Notes: a model not told the origin generated them from the letters alone. DNA of 45,374 nt from Planctomycetota bacterium (GCA_026981825.1 JALSID010000379.1:1-45374), one strand, 5' to 3'; positions 17,202 to 25,628 are shown, counted from the first letter of the stretch. Translations and numbers: made by a program.

Positions 17202-18515
17202 GTGAGTTCTATCGCGGATTCTGTCCAATTCGCCGGCAAGACCGACGTCGGGATGCGCCGGCTGAACAACCAGGACTACTTCGTCCCGGCGCCCGCCAGC
17301 GACGAAGCCGAGTGGCAGTCCCGCGGTCACATCTTCATTGTTGCCGACGGTATGGGTGGCCAGGCTGTAGGCGAATTGGCATCCAAACTCGCAGCCACCA
17401 CTATCGTACACAGTTACCGCAAACTCAAGTCCCTCGACCTCGCCTCCGCTCTCGAAGAGGCCTTCCGGGAGGGCAACGAGGTAGTCCACCGCAAGGCGAA
17501 GGCGAACCCCGAATTCGAGGGGATGGGAACCACAGCGACGGCTCTGGTGCTGCACGAGCAGGGGGCATTTGTAGGGCACGTGGGGGACAGCCGGGCGTAC
17601 CGGATCCGCAACGGGGTGATCGAGCAGCTTTCGTGCGACCACAGTCTCGCCTGGGAACTGGCCCGAGCCAAGCAGATCTCCGACGAGCAGGCCGGCGCGA
17701 TCGTACCGAAAAACGTGATCACCCGTAGCCTCGGCCCGGAGGAGAAAGTTCTCGTGGACATCGAGGGGCCCTACGAGGTGCGTGAGGGGGATATCTTCGT
17801 CCTCTGCAGCGACGGCCTCTCCGGCCAGGTGCAACCGGAAGAGATCGCGGTGATCGCAAGCACGTTGCCGCCTGACGAAGCCGCCGAGCGACTGGTCGAC
17901 CTCGCCAACCTGCGGGGCGGATCGGACAACATCACGGTTCTGATCGTCCGGGCGAATCGGGCGCTGGGCAGGCAAACCCACAGTTTGGCCCGACGGCTGA
18001 AGGACGCGCTCGTTCGTTATGTTCTTTCCTACCTGCTCGAACCGCGTAGCCTGCGGCGGGGTGGGGAACTGGCCATCATCGGCGGCGTAGTGGGCATGAT
18101 CGGCGGCGTGCTCTTCCGCCGTTTCGGCATCAGCGGCTGGCACGTGCCGCTCATCAGCGGTGTGCTCCTGGCCGCCCTGGGCGCCGTGGCCTTCCTGAGC
18201 GCTCGAGCGGCCGAACGCTTCCTGAAGTCGCGGCTCCGACCGTTTCACAACGAGCCGTACCGGCGACACACGTTCTCGGTTGACGCGGAGGTCATCGCGC
18301 CGTGGAACAACGTGCTCGACGAGTTCCGCGACCTGGCCGTGGAGCAGTCCTGGCCGGTGGATTGGGAGACCTACTACGAGGCCAAACAGCGGTTTGCGGA
18401 AGCGCTCAAGGAAGGAGAGTTTCAGGAAGCAGTTCATAGGTTCGCCGAGTGCATTCGTCACCTGGCCGAAGCGCAGAAGCGGCGGCGTAAGGCCGAGCTC
18501 AGGCACTCGGTCTAG
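17202..18515 (+). CDS. PP2C-family serine/threonine phosphatase with C-terminal membrane anchor
   Basis: This 437-residue protein has an N-terminal PPM/PP2C catalytic domain (about 8-245). The metal-binding motifs are visible: D15-x-G..R..NNQD25 (Gln replaces the usual Glu), VADGMGG (D49), GHVGDSRAYR, CSDGLSG and GGSDNITV. It should remove phosphate from Ser/Thr residues of proteins modified by Hanks-type kinases. Two hydrophobic helices follow (about 287-335), and a soluble C-terminal region (about 345-437) ends in a helical, TPR-like segment. The catalytic domain would be cytoplasmic and membrane-tethered. The start is GTG at 17202, chosen because the conserved domain begins about eight residues later and the divergent YihY gene leaves only 74 bp. 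A kinase-like gene lies at 33717-34538 but is too far away to imply pairing. Confidence 0.92.
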   Translation: MSSIADSVQFAGKTDVGMRRLNNQDYFVPAPASDEAEWQSRGHIFIVADGMGGQAVGELASKLAATTIVHSYRKLKSLDLASALEEAFREGNEVVHRKAKANPEFEGMGTTATALVLHEQGAFVGHVGDSRAYRIRNGVIEQLSCDHSLAWELARAKQISDEQAGAIVPKNVITRSLGPEEKVLVDIEGPYEVREGDIFVLCSDGLSGQVQPEEIAVIASTLPPDEAAERLVDLANLRGGSDNITVLIVRANRALGRQTHSLARRLKDALVRYVLSYLLEPRSLRRGGELAIIGGVVGMIGGVLFRRFGISGWHVPLISGVLLAALGAVAFLSARAAERFLKSRLRPFHNEPYRRHTFSVDAEVIAPWNNVLDEFRDLAVEQSWPVDWETYYEAKQRFAEALKEGEFQEAVHRFAECIRHLAEAQKRRRKAELRHSV

Positions 18516-18679
18516 CTCCCTCTTCCTCTGTCGATTCGTTCAACGCGCGGTCCGCGTCTCTTAGAGCAGTCCCGCGGGTCGCTCCGGCCGGGCGGGCCGG
18601 GATCTGCGGCGGGATCAACCCGTTCGACGGGCAGTCCCTCCGCTCGATGCTCCGATCATGGACAGCACGGATTTCGGTT

Positions 18680-18708
18680 TTGCAAGTCTTACAGAGTTCG
18701 GTTATGAT
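18680..18708 (+). promoter_or_regulatory. Probable sigma-70-type promoter of the two-component operon
   Basis: TTGCAA at 18680-18685 and TATGAT at 18703-18708 are separated by exactly 17 bp. They lie 30-58 bp upstream of the GTG start of the histidine kinase, inside a 222-bp intergenic region (18516-18737) that otherwise holds nothing I recognise. The -10 box matches the consensus at five of six positions and the -35 box at four. Confidence 0.6.
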
Positions 18709-18737
18709 GTCGCGGGCATGGAAGTCATCGGGATATC

Positions 18738-20360
18738 GTGAACCAGAGGACAGGGATGCCCTCCGGAAGGCGTCGGCTCCCACTGCGATTCAAGTTTGCA
18801 GCCGTCCTGGCTATCGTGCTGGGCATCAGCCTCGTGCTCATGGCCAGCACACTGATCGGGCTGTACTCTTATCGACGCACGGTCAAAGAGCTGGGCACGC
18901 GGATCGACGAACTGCCCCTGGCAGCAGCGCTGCTCGAGTCGGTCGTGTACCTGGTTCACCCCGAGCTTGCCCCGTCAGACGGTCCGCACGGTTCCACGCC
19001 TGACCTACGCAGCCGTCTGCGGGCCGTGGAGGAAGCACTCGCCGCCTACCGTGACCGCCTGGAACGGATCGTTCGTGAGGAGGGGGTTTCGCGACCGGAG
19101 GTGGAGCGGTCGCTTGCGGAGATCGCCTCGGCGCTGGAACAGTTGAAGGACGCCACCGAACACCCTGGCCAGATGCGGAGCGTGCGTCTCTTGCCGCCCG
19201 AACTTGCGGGCGTTGCCGAGGCTGGCGCGGAAGAGAACGCTCAGGAGCCGCTGGCTCTGGCGCTTCGTTCCATTGGCCCCCTGTTACGCGCGGCGTTCGC
19301 CGACGTGGACCGCATGGCCGACGACGCGCGCCGTCTGTACCGAAACACGCTGCGACTCTCCTGGGTGAGCGGCGTGCTCGTTCTGGCCACGTTGCTCGGG
19401 TTCGCTCGCCTGTTCTACCGCTGGGTGTTCGCGCCCATTCGTGTGTTGCATCAGGGGGTAAGGCGGGTCGCCGAGGGGGATTTGGATTACCGCGTGAAAC
19501 TGGAGACCGGCGACGAGATGGAAGAGCTGGCCCGGTCGTTCAACGAGATGACGCAGCGGCTGCAAGCGATCTACCGCGACCTGGAGCGACAGGTGGAGGA
19601 GCGTAGCCGCCAGCTCGTCCGCACGGAACGGCTTGCCAGCGTGGGGTTCCTGGCCGCAGGCGTAGCTCACGAAATCAACAATCCGCTTGCTTCGATTAGC
19701 CTCGGTGCCGAGGCGCTCGCGCGGCGGCTGAAGAACATCCTCGGCGGGGACGGTTCCCAACAGTACCAGGACGTATGGCGGTGCCTGGAAATGATCCAAA
19801 GCGAAGCGTTCCGCTGCAAAGGGATCACGGAAAAACTGCTCGACTTCTCCCGCAACGGGGATCGGAAACGGGTGCGCGCCGAGCTGGGGGGGTTGATCGC
19901 CGATGTGATCGACATCGTGCAGCACCTGGGCCGGTACCGGGAGAAACGGATCTTGCTGAACTGCGCCGAACCGGTGTTCGCAGAAGTGAACCCCGAAGAG
20001 ATCAAGCAGGTCGCGCTCAACTTGATGGTGAACGCCCTGGACAGCATGGACACCGGCGGGACGTTGCGGATCGATGTCCACCGGGAAGGGGCCCACGCCG
20101 TCATGGTTTTCGAAGACGATGGGTGCGGGATGACGCCCGAGGTGCTGGAGAACATCTTCGAGCCCTTCTTCACCCGAAAAACGTCCGGGCGCGGAACCGG
20201 GCTCGGACTTTCGATCACGCACCGCATTGTCACCCAGCACGACGGCGAAATCACAGCCCATAGCGACGGACCCGGGCAAGGGAGTCGGTTTACCGTTCGA
20301 CTACCTCTAGCGGTGGCACCAACGGACAGGGAGGTCGACAGTGGGAAACGAGCCGCTTAG
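18738..20360 (+). CDS. Membrane sensor histidine kinase (HAMP, HisKA, HATPase)
   Basis: This 540-residue protein has one membrane helix at about 20-45, a roughly 165-residue extracytoplasmic sensor region rich in Arg/Glu helices with no recognisable ligand fold, and a second helix at about 210-230. A HAMP linker follows (about 232-285, DEMEELARSFNEMTQRL), then a HisKA domain with phospho-acceptor H311 in GVAHEINNPLASI and a HATPase domain with N box NLMVNALDSM, G1 DDGCGM, F box FEPFF and G2 GRGTGLGLS. All catalytic boxes are intact. The GTG at 18738 is the longest start; ATG at 18756 has a better ribosome site (AGAGG) and may be the real one. The stop overlaps the response-regulator start by 20 bp, so the two form a cognate pair of the NtrB/NtrC type. 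Confidence 0.93.
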   Translation: MNQRTGMPSGRRRLPLRFKFAAVLAIVLGISLVLMASTLIGLYSYRRTVKELGTRIDELPLAAALLESVVYLVHPELAPSDGPHGSTPDLRSRLRAVEEALAAYRDRLERIVREEGVSRPEVERSLAEIASALEQLKDATEHPGQMRSVRLLPPELAGVAEAGAEENAQEPLALALRSIGPLLRAAFADVDRMADDARRLYRNTLRLSWVSGVLVLATLLGFARLFYRWVFAPIRVLHQGVRRVAEGDLDYRVKLETGDEMEELARSFNEMTQRLQAIYRDLERQVEERSRQLVRTERLASVGFLAAGVAHEINNPLASISLGAEALARRLKNILGGDGSQQYQDVWRCLEMIQSEAFRCKGITEKLLDFSRNGDRKRVRAELGGLIADVIDIVQHLGRYREKRILLNCAEPVFAEVNPEEIKQVALNLMVNALDSMDTGGTLRIDVHREGAHAVMVFEDDGCGMTPEVLENIFEPFFTRKTSGRGTGLGLSITHRIVTQHDGEITAHSDGPGQGSRFTVRLPLAVAPTDREVDSGKRAA

Positions 20361-21789
20361 TTCGCTCCGCGTGCTTTTCGCCGACGACGAGGCGCACCTG
20401 TGCGAGTTGATGCGGATGGAGCTGCCGCGCCTCGGGCACGAGGTGCAGACCTGCAGCGACGGCGCTGAGGCGCTCAAGCTGCTCCGCACCGGATCGTTCG
20501 ACGTGGCCATTCTCGACATCCAGATGCCGGGCAAGACGGGAACCGAACTGCTCGCCGAGCGGGCCGAGCATTTCCCCCACACGGAGGTGGTCCTCCTCAC
20601 CGGACATGCAAGCCTGGAAAGCGCCGTCGAAGCGCTCCGCTATGGAGCGTTCGACTACTTGACCAAACCGTGTAAGTGGGCCGAGCTGGAAGCCGTGCTG
20701 AACCGCATCGCGGAGAAGCGCTCCCTGCAACACGCGAACCTCGCCCTCCAGCAACAACTCAAGCACCTCGAGCCCACCGTTCGGCTGGTCGGCTCCTCAC
20801 CGGCCATGTCCCAGGTACGCCAGCTCATCCGTACCATCGCCCCCACGGATTGCACCGTGCTCATCCTGGGCGAAACCGGTACGGGCAAGGAACTGGTGGC
20901 CAGGAGCTTGCACGAGCAGAGCCTGCGCGCGGATCGGCCGTTCGTACCGGTTAACTGCGGCGCTATTCCGGAGAATCTGGTGGAGAGCGAACTCTTCGGT
21001 CATCGCAAGGGAGCGTTCACGGGCGCCGACACGCACCGCAAGGGGTTGGTCGAAGTGGCCGATGGGGGCACGTTGTTCCTCGACGAAGTGGGCGAGCTCG
21101 ATAAGCAGGTCCAGGTCAAGCTGCTCCGATTCCTCGAATCCGGGGAAATCCGCCGCGTGGGTGAAAACGAACCGTTCCGGGTAAACGTGCGCGTTATCTG
21201 TGCCACCAATCGCTCGCTTCGCGAAATGGTCGAAGCGGGCGACTTCCGCCAGGACCTGTTCTTCCGGATCAATACCTTCGAGATCCATCTCCCACCGCTT
21301 CGCGAACGGCGGGAGGACATCCCGGAGTTGGTCGAGCATCTGATCGAGCGATCCGGACGGAGCCGAGGCAAACGACCGGCAGTCAGTCCCGAGGCTCTCG
21401 GCCTCATGCAAAGCTACCACTGGCCCGGAAATGTCCGCGAACTCGCCAATGTCGTGGAGCGGGCGCTGATCCTGGCGGGCAACGGACCGATCCTCCCGGA
21501 ACACCTACCGGTGCATATTCGCGATGGCGCCGAACAACCGGCTGCCGGGTCCGCGAACAACGGGCAATCAGCGCTGCCGCCGGGGCCCGTTGCAGGTTCT
21601 ATGACCCTCCGCGATCTCGAACGCGAGCACATCCTCCGGGTGCTCGAGAAGCACGGCGGACGAAAGCCCCCCGCGGCTAAAGAACTGGGGATCAGCTTGA
21701 AGACGCTTTACAACAAGCTGCACCAGATGGTTCAAGACGGCGACCTGCCTCCCGACAACCCCTACGTGCAGGTACGCCGCGCGTCCTGA
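20341..21789 (+). CDS. Sigma-54-dependent NtrC-family response regulator
   Basis: The 482-residue protein has the complete three-domain plan. The receiver domain (about 8-122) has the acidic pair D15-D16, phospho-acceptor D59 in AILDIQMPG, and a conserved T/K (LLTGHAS, LTKP). The AAA+ sigma-54 interaction domain (about 145-375) has Walker A GETGTGKE, the sigma-54 contact loop GAFTGAD, Walker B GGTLFLDEVGEL and an arginine-finger region (FRQDLFFRIN). The C-terminal Fis-type helix-turn-helix (about 425-470) ends KELGISLKTLYNKLHQM. It should activate RpoN-dependent promoters once phosphorylated by the overlapping kinase. The GTG start at 20341 lies inside the 3' end of the kinase gene. No -24/-12 promoter with good match was found nearby, so the target genes are not evident from this window. 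Confidence 0.95.
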   Translation: MGNEPLSSLRVLFADDEAHLCELMRMELPRLGHEVQTCSDGAEALKLLRTGSFDVAILDIQMPGKTGTELLAERAEHFPHTEVVLLTGHASLESAVEALRYGAFDYLTKPCKWAELEAVLNRIAEKRSLQHANLALQQQLKHLEPTVRLVGSSPAMSQVRQLIRTIAPTDCTVLILGETGTGKELVARSLHEQSLRADRPFVPVNCGAIPENLVESELFGHRKGAFTGADTHRKGLVEVADGGTLFLDEVGELDKQVQVKLLRFLESGEIRRVGENEPFRVNVRVICATNRSLREMVEAGDFRQDLFFRINTFEIHLPPLRERREDIPELVEHLIERSGRSRGKRPAVSPEALGLMQSYHWPGNVRELANVVERALILAGNGPILPEHLPVHIRDGAEQPAAGSANNGQSALPPGPVAGSMTLRDLEREHILRVLEKHGGRKPPAAKELGISLKTLYNKLHQMVQDGDLPPDNPYVQVRRAS

Positions 21790-22341
21790 GCAAGAGCGCG
21801 GCCCGCCTTGCCGTGCGGCTCGGATCAGGACAGGCCGGTGTGGCAGGCAATCGGCGGCCTGCCGGGGCATGTCGAGCCCCGGGAGTCCTGAGCCCCTCTA
21901 CGAGGCGACGTCGCAACCCCGTAGCCAAAAAACAAGACAGGGCTCGCGGCGACACTGCGGCCGCCATCCGATAGGTTCACCCGTGTCCGCGGCAAACATT
22001 GGCCTCGGCCAGCCGCGCCGGCCCCGGCAGCCGAATGTCAGATTCCGGCCCTCCCAGACATAACCTGGTTGGAACGGTGCCGGAAAGAGCGCTCAGAGGG
22101 CTGAAGGAGGGGTCGTTAGGAGTCCTGGCCGCTGACGCCCGTGGCGAGTGGGAAAGATGAGTGTTTACCTGTCGGTCGCTGCTGCCCGGTTTCCGCCGGT
22201 TCACAGCCGCTCCCACCGACCATTCTGGCCGGTGGGGCGAGACCGCTCGTCTACGATCGCTCATGGTTCTGTCAGATTCGCTAAGCCGAGCGCGTAAGAG
22301 GGTTGATGAGGGATAGAGACACAACGCACACAGGGGGTGCT
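21790..22341. other. Gene-free stretch upstream of the RT-Cas1-Cas2 operon
   Basis: About 0.55 kb with no convincing coding frame. It contains an inverted repeat CCCACCG (22212-22218) / CGGTGGG (22230-22236) with an 11-base loop. No direct repeats of CRISPR size are visible. It should carry the operon promoter, but I cannot name convincing -35/-10 boxes. Two short G-rich ribosome-site-like stretches sit just before alternative ATG codons of the reverse transcriptase. Confidence 0.4.
22212..22236. repeat. Inverted repeat (7-bp perfect stem)
   Basis: CCCACCG and its exact complement CGGTGGG flank 11 bases, about 105 bp before the first plausible reverse-transcriptase start. No T-run follows, so it is not a classical terminator. 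It could be an operator or a leader RNA hairpin; in GC-rich DNA such a stem can also arise by chance. Confidence 0.3.
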
Positions 22342-24093
22342 ATGCACGGAACCGGTTACTCTCTTCTCAGCCGCTTCAACGGAAACGGAGGGGCGATGGT
22401 GGATCACGGTGTCACCCACGCTCAAGCTAGCCACGAGCTCATCGAGCTCCAGCACGAGATCTACACCCTCACCCGGGGTGGGAAACGTCCCGCGCGCTAT
22501 CTGATGCTGCGGCTGACCGATCGCCGCAATCTCCACGCCGCCTGGCAACGTGTGCGCCGCGCTTCAGGCGCCAACACTCCCGGTCCGGATGGCATGACGT
22601 GCAAGGCCATCGCACCGCACATCGAAGAGCTCCTCGATGAGCTCACCCATCAGCTCACCCACCTGCGTTACCGTCCGGGCAAGATCAATCGAATTCAGGT
22701 TCCCAAAGGCCCGGGCCGTCCGGGAACGCGGACGCTGTCGCTCTTGAACGTGAAAGATCGAATCGTCCATGCTGCCATCAAGCAAGTCCTTGAACCGGTG
22801 CTGGAACCGCGGTTCGACCGCCGTAGCTACGGGTACCGTCCGGGCCGCAGCGTTGTCCAAGCTGCCGCAGCCCTGTGCAGACGACTGGAGCGCGCCGATC
22901 AAGTGTCCGCGGAGTTCAGCTACGTAGCCAACGTGGACGTCGCCGACTGCTTCGATTCGATCGACATCGACATTCTGCTCGATCGGTTGGGGCGCTACGT
23001 GGAGGACAAACGCTTCCTGGCAATCGTCCGCTGCGTACTGAGTGTTGCTGCCCGTAAGGTCGGCTGGTTGAACGTGCGCCGCGTTGGTATTCCGCAGGGC
23101 AGTCCGCTGTCCCCTCTCCTATGCAATCTCTATCTGCACGAGCTCGACCAGGCGTTGGCCAAGGTCAGCTACGAGTACGGCGGCTTCGACTTCTTCCGCT
23201 ATGCAGACGACCTGATCCTGATGGGCTCCAGCCGTATCGCTCTGCGACGTGGCTTGCGCACCCTCCGCTCCACGCTCAAGGCGCTCGGCCTGCGGATGAA
23301 GACGGGGGTGCGGATCGAACGGATGGACGAGGGGTTCGAGTGGCTTGGTCTCCGGTTCGTGCCACGTCGGCGCCCCTGGTTCGACGGTGTCCGCTTTGCG
23401 TGTGAGATCCCGCCGCACAAGGTGGTCGAAATGTTTGAGCGAGTGAATGAGATGACGGTGCCTCCCAGCCAGCGTCTGGACCCGGATGTGTTCGACTTGG
23501 GACGATGGATCGCGTCGCTGAACAAGCAGCTCAAGCAATGGGCAGCCGTCTACCGCAATGCACTGAACGCTCGCGAGGTCTTCATGGACCTGGACGATCA
23601 CGTGTTTGACCGCGTGGGCCAGCTCATCAAAAGCGTGACCGATCTGTCCATGGCCCAGGTTCGCGACCGGTACGTGGTCGAGCTGCCGCGCGGCTTCCGG
23701 ACCTATGAAGTCAACGGCGAGCGCCTTGTCGTGCTGGCGACACTTCCACCGGCGCGGCGCGAGCGAAGCGTCCAGAAGCCAGCCTGGATGAGCCGTCCGG
23801 ACCGTCCAACCGGAGTGGCGGTGCAATCGGTCCCGGTCTTGGCGGGCCCGGCTTCATCCAGCTTTGCAGCTCCGGAACCGGACGACATCATGCTCTCCCC
23901 GGCTCAGTCGCTCCCGCCGAGCAGCGGTGAAGCCGACGTCAAGCCCGCGGCTAAGGTCGAACCAGAGGAGCCTCCTTTCGATACCGAACTTGCGCCGGTT
24001 TGCTCGGAGGGGGTCACCGCCGGTTTCGGGAGCGCGGCAAACGAGGCAGACCTACCGTCCCAGCCGGTTGAGGGAGTGGCCGTGCAGAGCTGA
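22342..24093 (+). CDS. CRISPR-associated reverse transcriptase (group II intron-like RT)
   Basis: The predicted product is 583 residues. RT motifs run in order: a fingers region ending GANTPGPDGMT (about 70-82), RIQVPKGPGRPGTRTLSLLN, motif A VDVADCFDSI with catalytic D199, motif B PQGSPLSPLL (Q252), motif C FRYADDLIL (YADD 287-290, catalytic D289-D290), and WLGLRF (about 334). A thumb/maturase-X-like helical region follows (about 355-430, IASLNKQLKQWAAVYRNA). No HNH endonuclease domain and no flanking intron RNA structure are seen. Residues about 455-583 are a Pro/Ala/Glu-rich tail containing GVAVQS twice. The next gene (25 bp later) is cas1, so the role is most likely making cDNA from RNA for spacer acquisition. 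In-frame ATGs at 22306, 22342 (AGGGGG before it) and 22396 (GGAGGGG before it) are all possible starts. Confidence 0.9.
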   Translation: MHGTGYSLLSRFNGNGGAMVDHGVTHAQASHELIELQHEIYTLTRGGKRPARYLMLRLTDRRNLHAAWQRVRRASGANTPGPDGMTCKAIAPHIEELLDELTHQLTHLRYRPGKINRIQVPKGPGRPGTRTLSLLNVKDRIVHAAIKQVLEPVLEPRFDRRSYGYRPGRSVVQAAAALCRRLERADQVSAEFSYVANVDVADCFDSIDIDILLDRLGRYVEDKRFLAIVRCVLSVAARKVGWLNVRRVGIPQGSPLSPLLCNLYLHELDQALAKVSYEYGGFDFFRYADDLILMGSSRIALRRGLRTLRSTLKALGLRMKTGVRIERMDEGFEWLGLRFVPRRRPWFDGVRFACEIPPHKVVEMFERVNEMTVPPSQRLDPDVFDLGRWIASLNKQLKQWAAVYRNALNAREVFMDLDDHVFDRVGQLIKSVTDLSMAQVRDRYVVELPRGFRTYEVNGERLVVLATLPPARRERSVQKPAWMSRPDRPTGVAVQSVPVLAGPASSSFAAPEPDDIMLSPAQSLPPSSGEADVKPAAKVEPEEPPFDTELAPVCSEGVTAGFGSAANEADLPSQPVEGVAVQS

Positions 24094-24118
24094 GAGGGGG
24101 AAATGAGGGAGTGGAACG

Positions 24119-25192
24119 GTGGCGGGAAACGACCGCAGACCGCGCGTCATAGCAGGCCCCGTGCTGCACGTGGCAGGGCCCGGCAAATTGAAGATCGTCA
24201 ACGGCCGGTTGGCCTTTGCCACCGAACACGGTGTCCAACTCTCCGCTGATCTGCAGCGTCTGCGACAGGTGCTTTGTTATGGGCCGGTTGGGCTGACGGA
24301 CGACGCGTTGCGCGAGCTGCTGCTCAAGGGGGTGCAGGTGTCGTTCCTCAGCTATCGGGGGGCAAACTTTCGCGGCACACTCTCGGCCCCCGTGCCCCAG
24401 GCTTTGCCCCTTCGGAAACTGCAACACCGCGTTCTGGCGGAGAACTCCGCACGTTTTACCCTGGCCCGAGCTATCGTGGCCCGCAAGGTCGCCTCCCAGG
24501 TCGAGGCAATCCGCCGCCTGCGCAGGCGAGAACCAGATAACGGCGGGCAGTTCGACGCGCTGCTCGAGGGGATCAGGCGGATCCGGCATGCTGTCGATCA
24601 AGCGACAAGCCGCGAGGAGTTGCTCGGGTTGGAGGGCAGTGCCACGGCAATCTGGTTTGAGGCGTTCGGGAAGGCACTGCGCCAGCCCTGGCAGTTCCGC
24701 GGACGGAGCCGGCGACCCCCACAAGATCCCCCGAACGCCTTGCTCAGCCTGGGCTATACCATGCTCACCAACCGAGTCTACGCACGCTGCCTGGCGGAGG
24801 GTCTGGAGACCGCTCTCGGTGCCTTACACGCCGAGCATCCTGGACGGCCTTCCCTGGCCTGCGATCTCGTCGAGCCGCTCCGCGTGCCCGTGGTCGACAT
24901 GTTCGTCCTTCGTGTCCTCAACGATGGGCTACTGACCCCGGGTGACTTCCGCACCGAGAACAACACAACCCGCTTAACCACGGATGCGTTCGCGCGCCTT
25001 ATCGGGCAATGGGAGTGGGCGTGGGCCAGGAGGCAGCACGGAAGACTTGTCGAACGCACGATCCGCTGGTTTGTGGAGCAGCTCCGCTGGCAGGATCGAG
25101 TGCTGCGGTCCGTCGCTGGGAACGAACGACGCCAGAGCGAGGAGGAAGAAGAGAACAATGCCGCTGTTCGTGGTAGCGTACGACATCGCTGA
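24119..25192 (+). CDS. cas1: CRISPR-associated endonuclease/integrase Cas1
   Basis: The predicted product is 357 residues, starting at GTG 24119 after a GAGGGAG ribosome site. The N-terminal beta domain (about 10-90) is followed by the helical catalytic domain. The Cas1 metal ligands are visible: E172 in LLGLEGSATA, H237 in GALHAEHPGR, and D249/E252 in SLACDLVEPLR. Cas1 with Cas2 integrates prespacers at the leader end of a CRISPR array. The upstream reverse transcriptase is a separate protein, not a fusion, and the gap is 25 bp. The end overlaps cas2 by 35 bp. RT-linked Cas1 proteins are usually found with type III systems, but no type III effector gene is present in this window. The C-terminal 20 residues are Glu/Arg-rich and partly a by-product of the overlap with cas2. 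Confidence 0.95.
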   Translation: MAGNDRRPRVIAGPVLHVAGPGKLKIVNGRLAFATEHGVQLSADLQRLRQVLCYGPVGLTDDALRELLLKGVQVSFLSYRGANFRGTLSAPVPQALPLRKLQHRVLAENSARFTLARAIVARKVASQVEAIRRLRRREPDNGGQFDALLEGIRRIRHAVDQATSREELLGLEGSATAIWFEAFGKALRQPWQFRGRSRRPPQDPPNALLSLGYTMLTNRVYARCLAEGLETALGALHAEHPGRPSLACDLVEPLRVPVVDMFVLRVLNDGLLTPGDFRTENNTTRLTTDAFARLIGQWEWAWARRQHGRLVERTIRWFVEQLRWQDRVLRSVAGNERRQSEEEEENNAAVRGSVRHR

Positions 25193-25628
25193 TCCGCGCC
25201 GTCTGCGCCGGGTCGCGCGCATCATGGAGCGGTACGCTCTGCGCACCCAGCGCTCGGTGTTTCTGTTCCAGGGCACGGAGAAGGAGCTCGAGCAGCTTCT
25301 CAACCGGGTCACCAAGGTGATGGTCCTTGCCGAAGACCTGGTGCAGGCGTGGCAGTTGAGAGGTGACGAACGCTGGATGGGACGTTACCGGGGTACGCCG
25401 CTCTGGCTTTGCCCCCAAAGCGCTATCGCCATCGCCGAGAACGGCTCGATCTGCATCGTGCCCCGCCCGTCCGATCTGGAGTACGTGGGGGCCGGGTCGC
25501 GCTCGGGCAGCCACGTTGTGCGGATCATGCCCCCGCCTGCCCAGTCCGGCTCAGCGTCGAGCCTCGCCCAGGGCTCCACACCGTCGAAGTCCGCCGCGCA
25601 TAGGCCGCGGACCACCCCGCGCGGCTAG
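25158..25628 (+). CDS. cas2: CRISPR-associated protein Cas2 with C-terminal extension
   Basis: The product is 156 residues. The first 75 match the Cas2 ferredoxin-like fold: FVVAYDIADPRRLRRVARIM with the conserved D9, then a YALRTQRSVFLFQG strand and the RVTKVMVLAEDLVQAWQL region. Cas2 is usually about 90-100 residues, so the last 60-80 residues are extra; they begin RYRGTPLWLCPQSA and end in a Ser/Pro/Arg-rich tail. Cas2 dimerises and bridges two Cas1 dimers in the integration complex. The start ATG at 25158 was chosen because the conserved domain begins at once and AGGAAGAAGA lies just upstream; longer in-frame starts would run deep into cas1. The 35-bp overlap with cas1 implies translational coupling. 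Confidence 0.92.
   Translation: MPLFVVAYDIADPRRLRRVARIMERYALRTQRSVFLFQGTEKELEQLLNRVTKVMVLAEDLVQAWQLRGDERWMGRYRGTPLWLCPQSAIAIAENGSICIVPRPSDLEYVGAGSRSGSHVVRIMPPPAQSGSASSLAQGSTPSKSAAHRPRTTPRG

Noticed and set aside
16971..18506. A 511-codon minus-strand frame opposite the PP2C gene
   Set aside because: Antisense shadow of PP2C, whose motifs are unmistakable. The shadow has no signal, motif or ribosome site.
22342..24093. Group II intron maturase as an alternative for the RT
   Set aside because: No HNH endonuclease domain, no intron RNA ends (GUGYG...AY) or domain V hairpin is seen around it, and it is 25 bp from cas1. A CRISPR-linked RT fits better.
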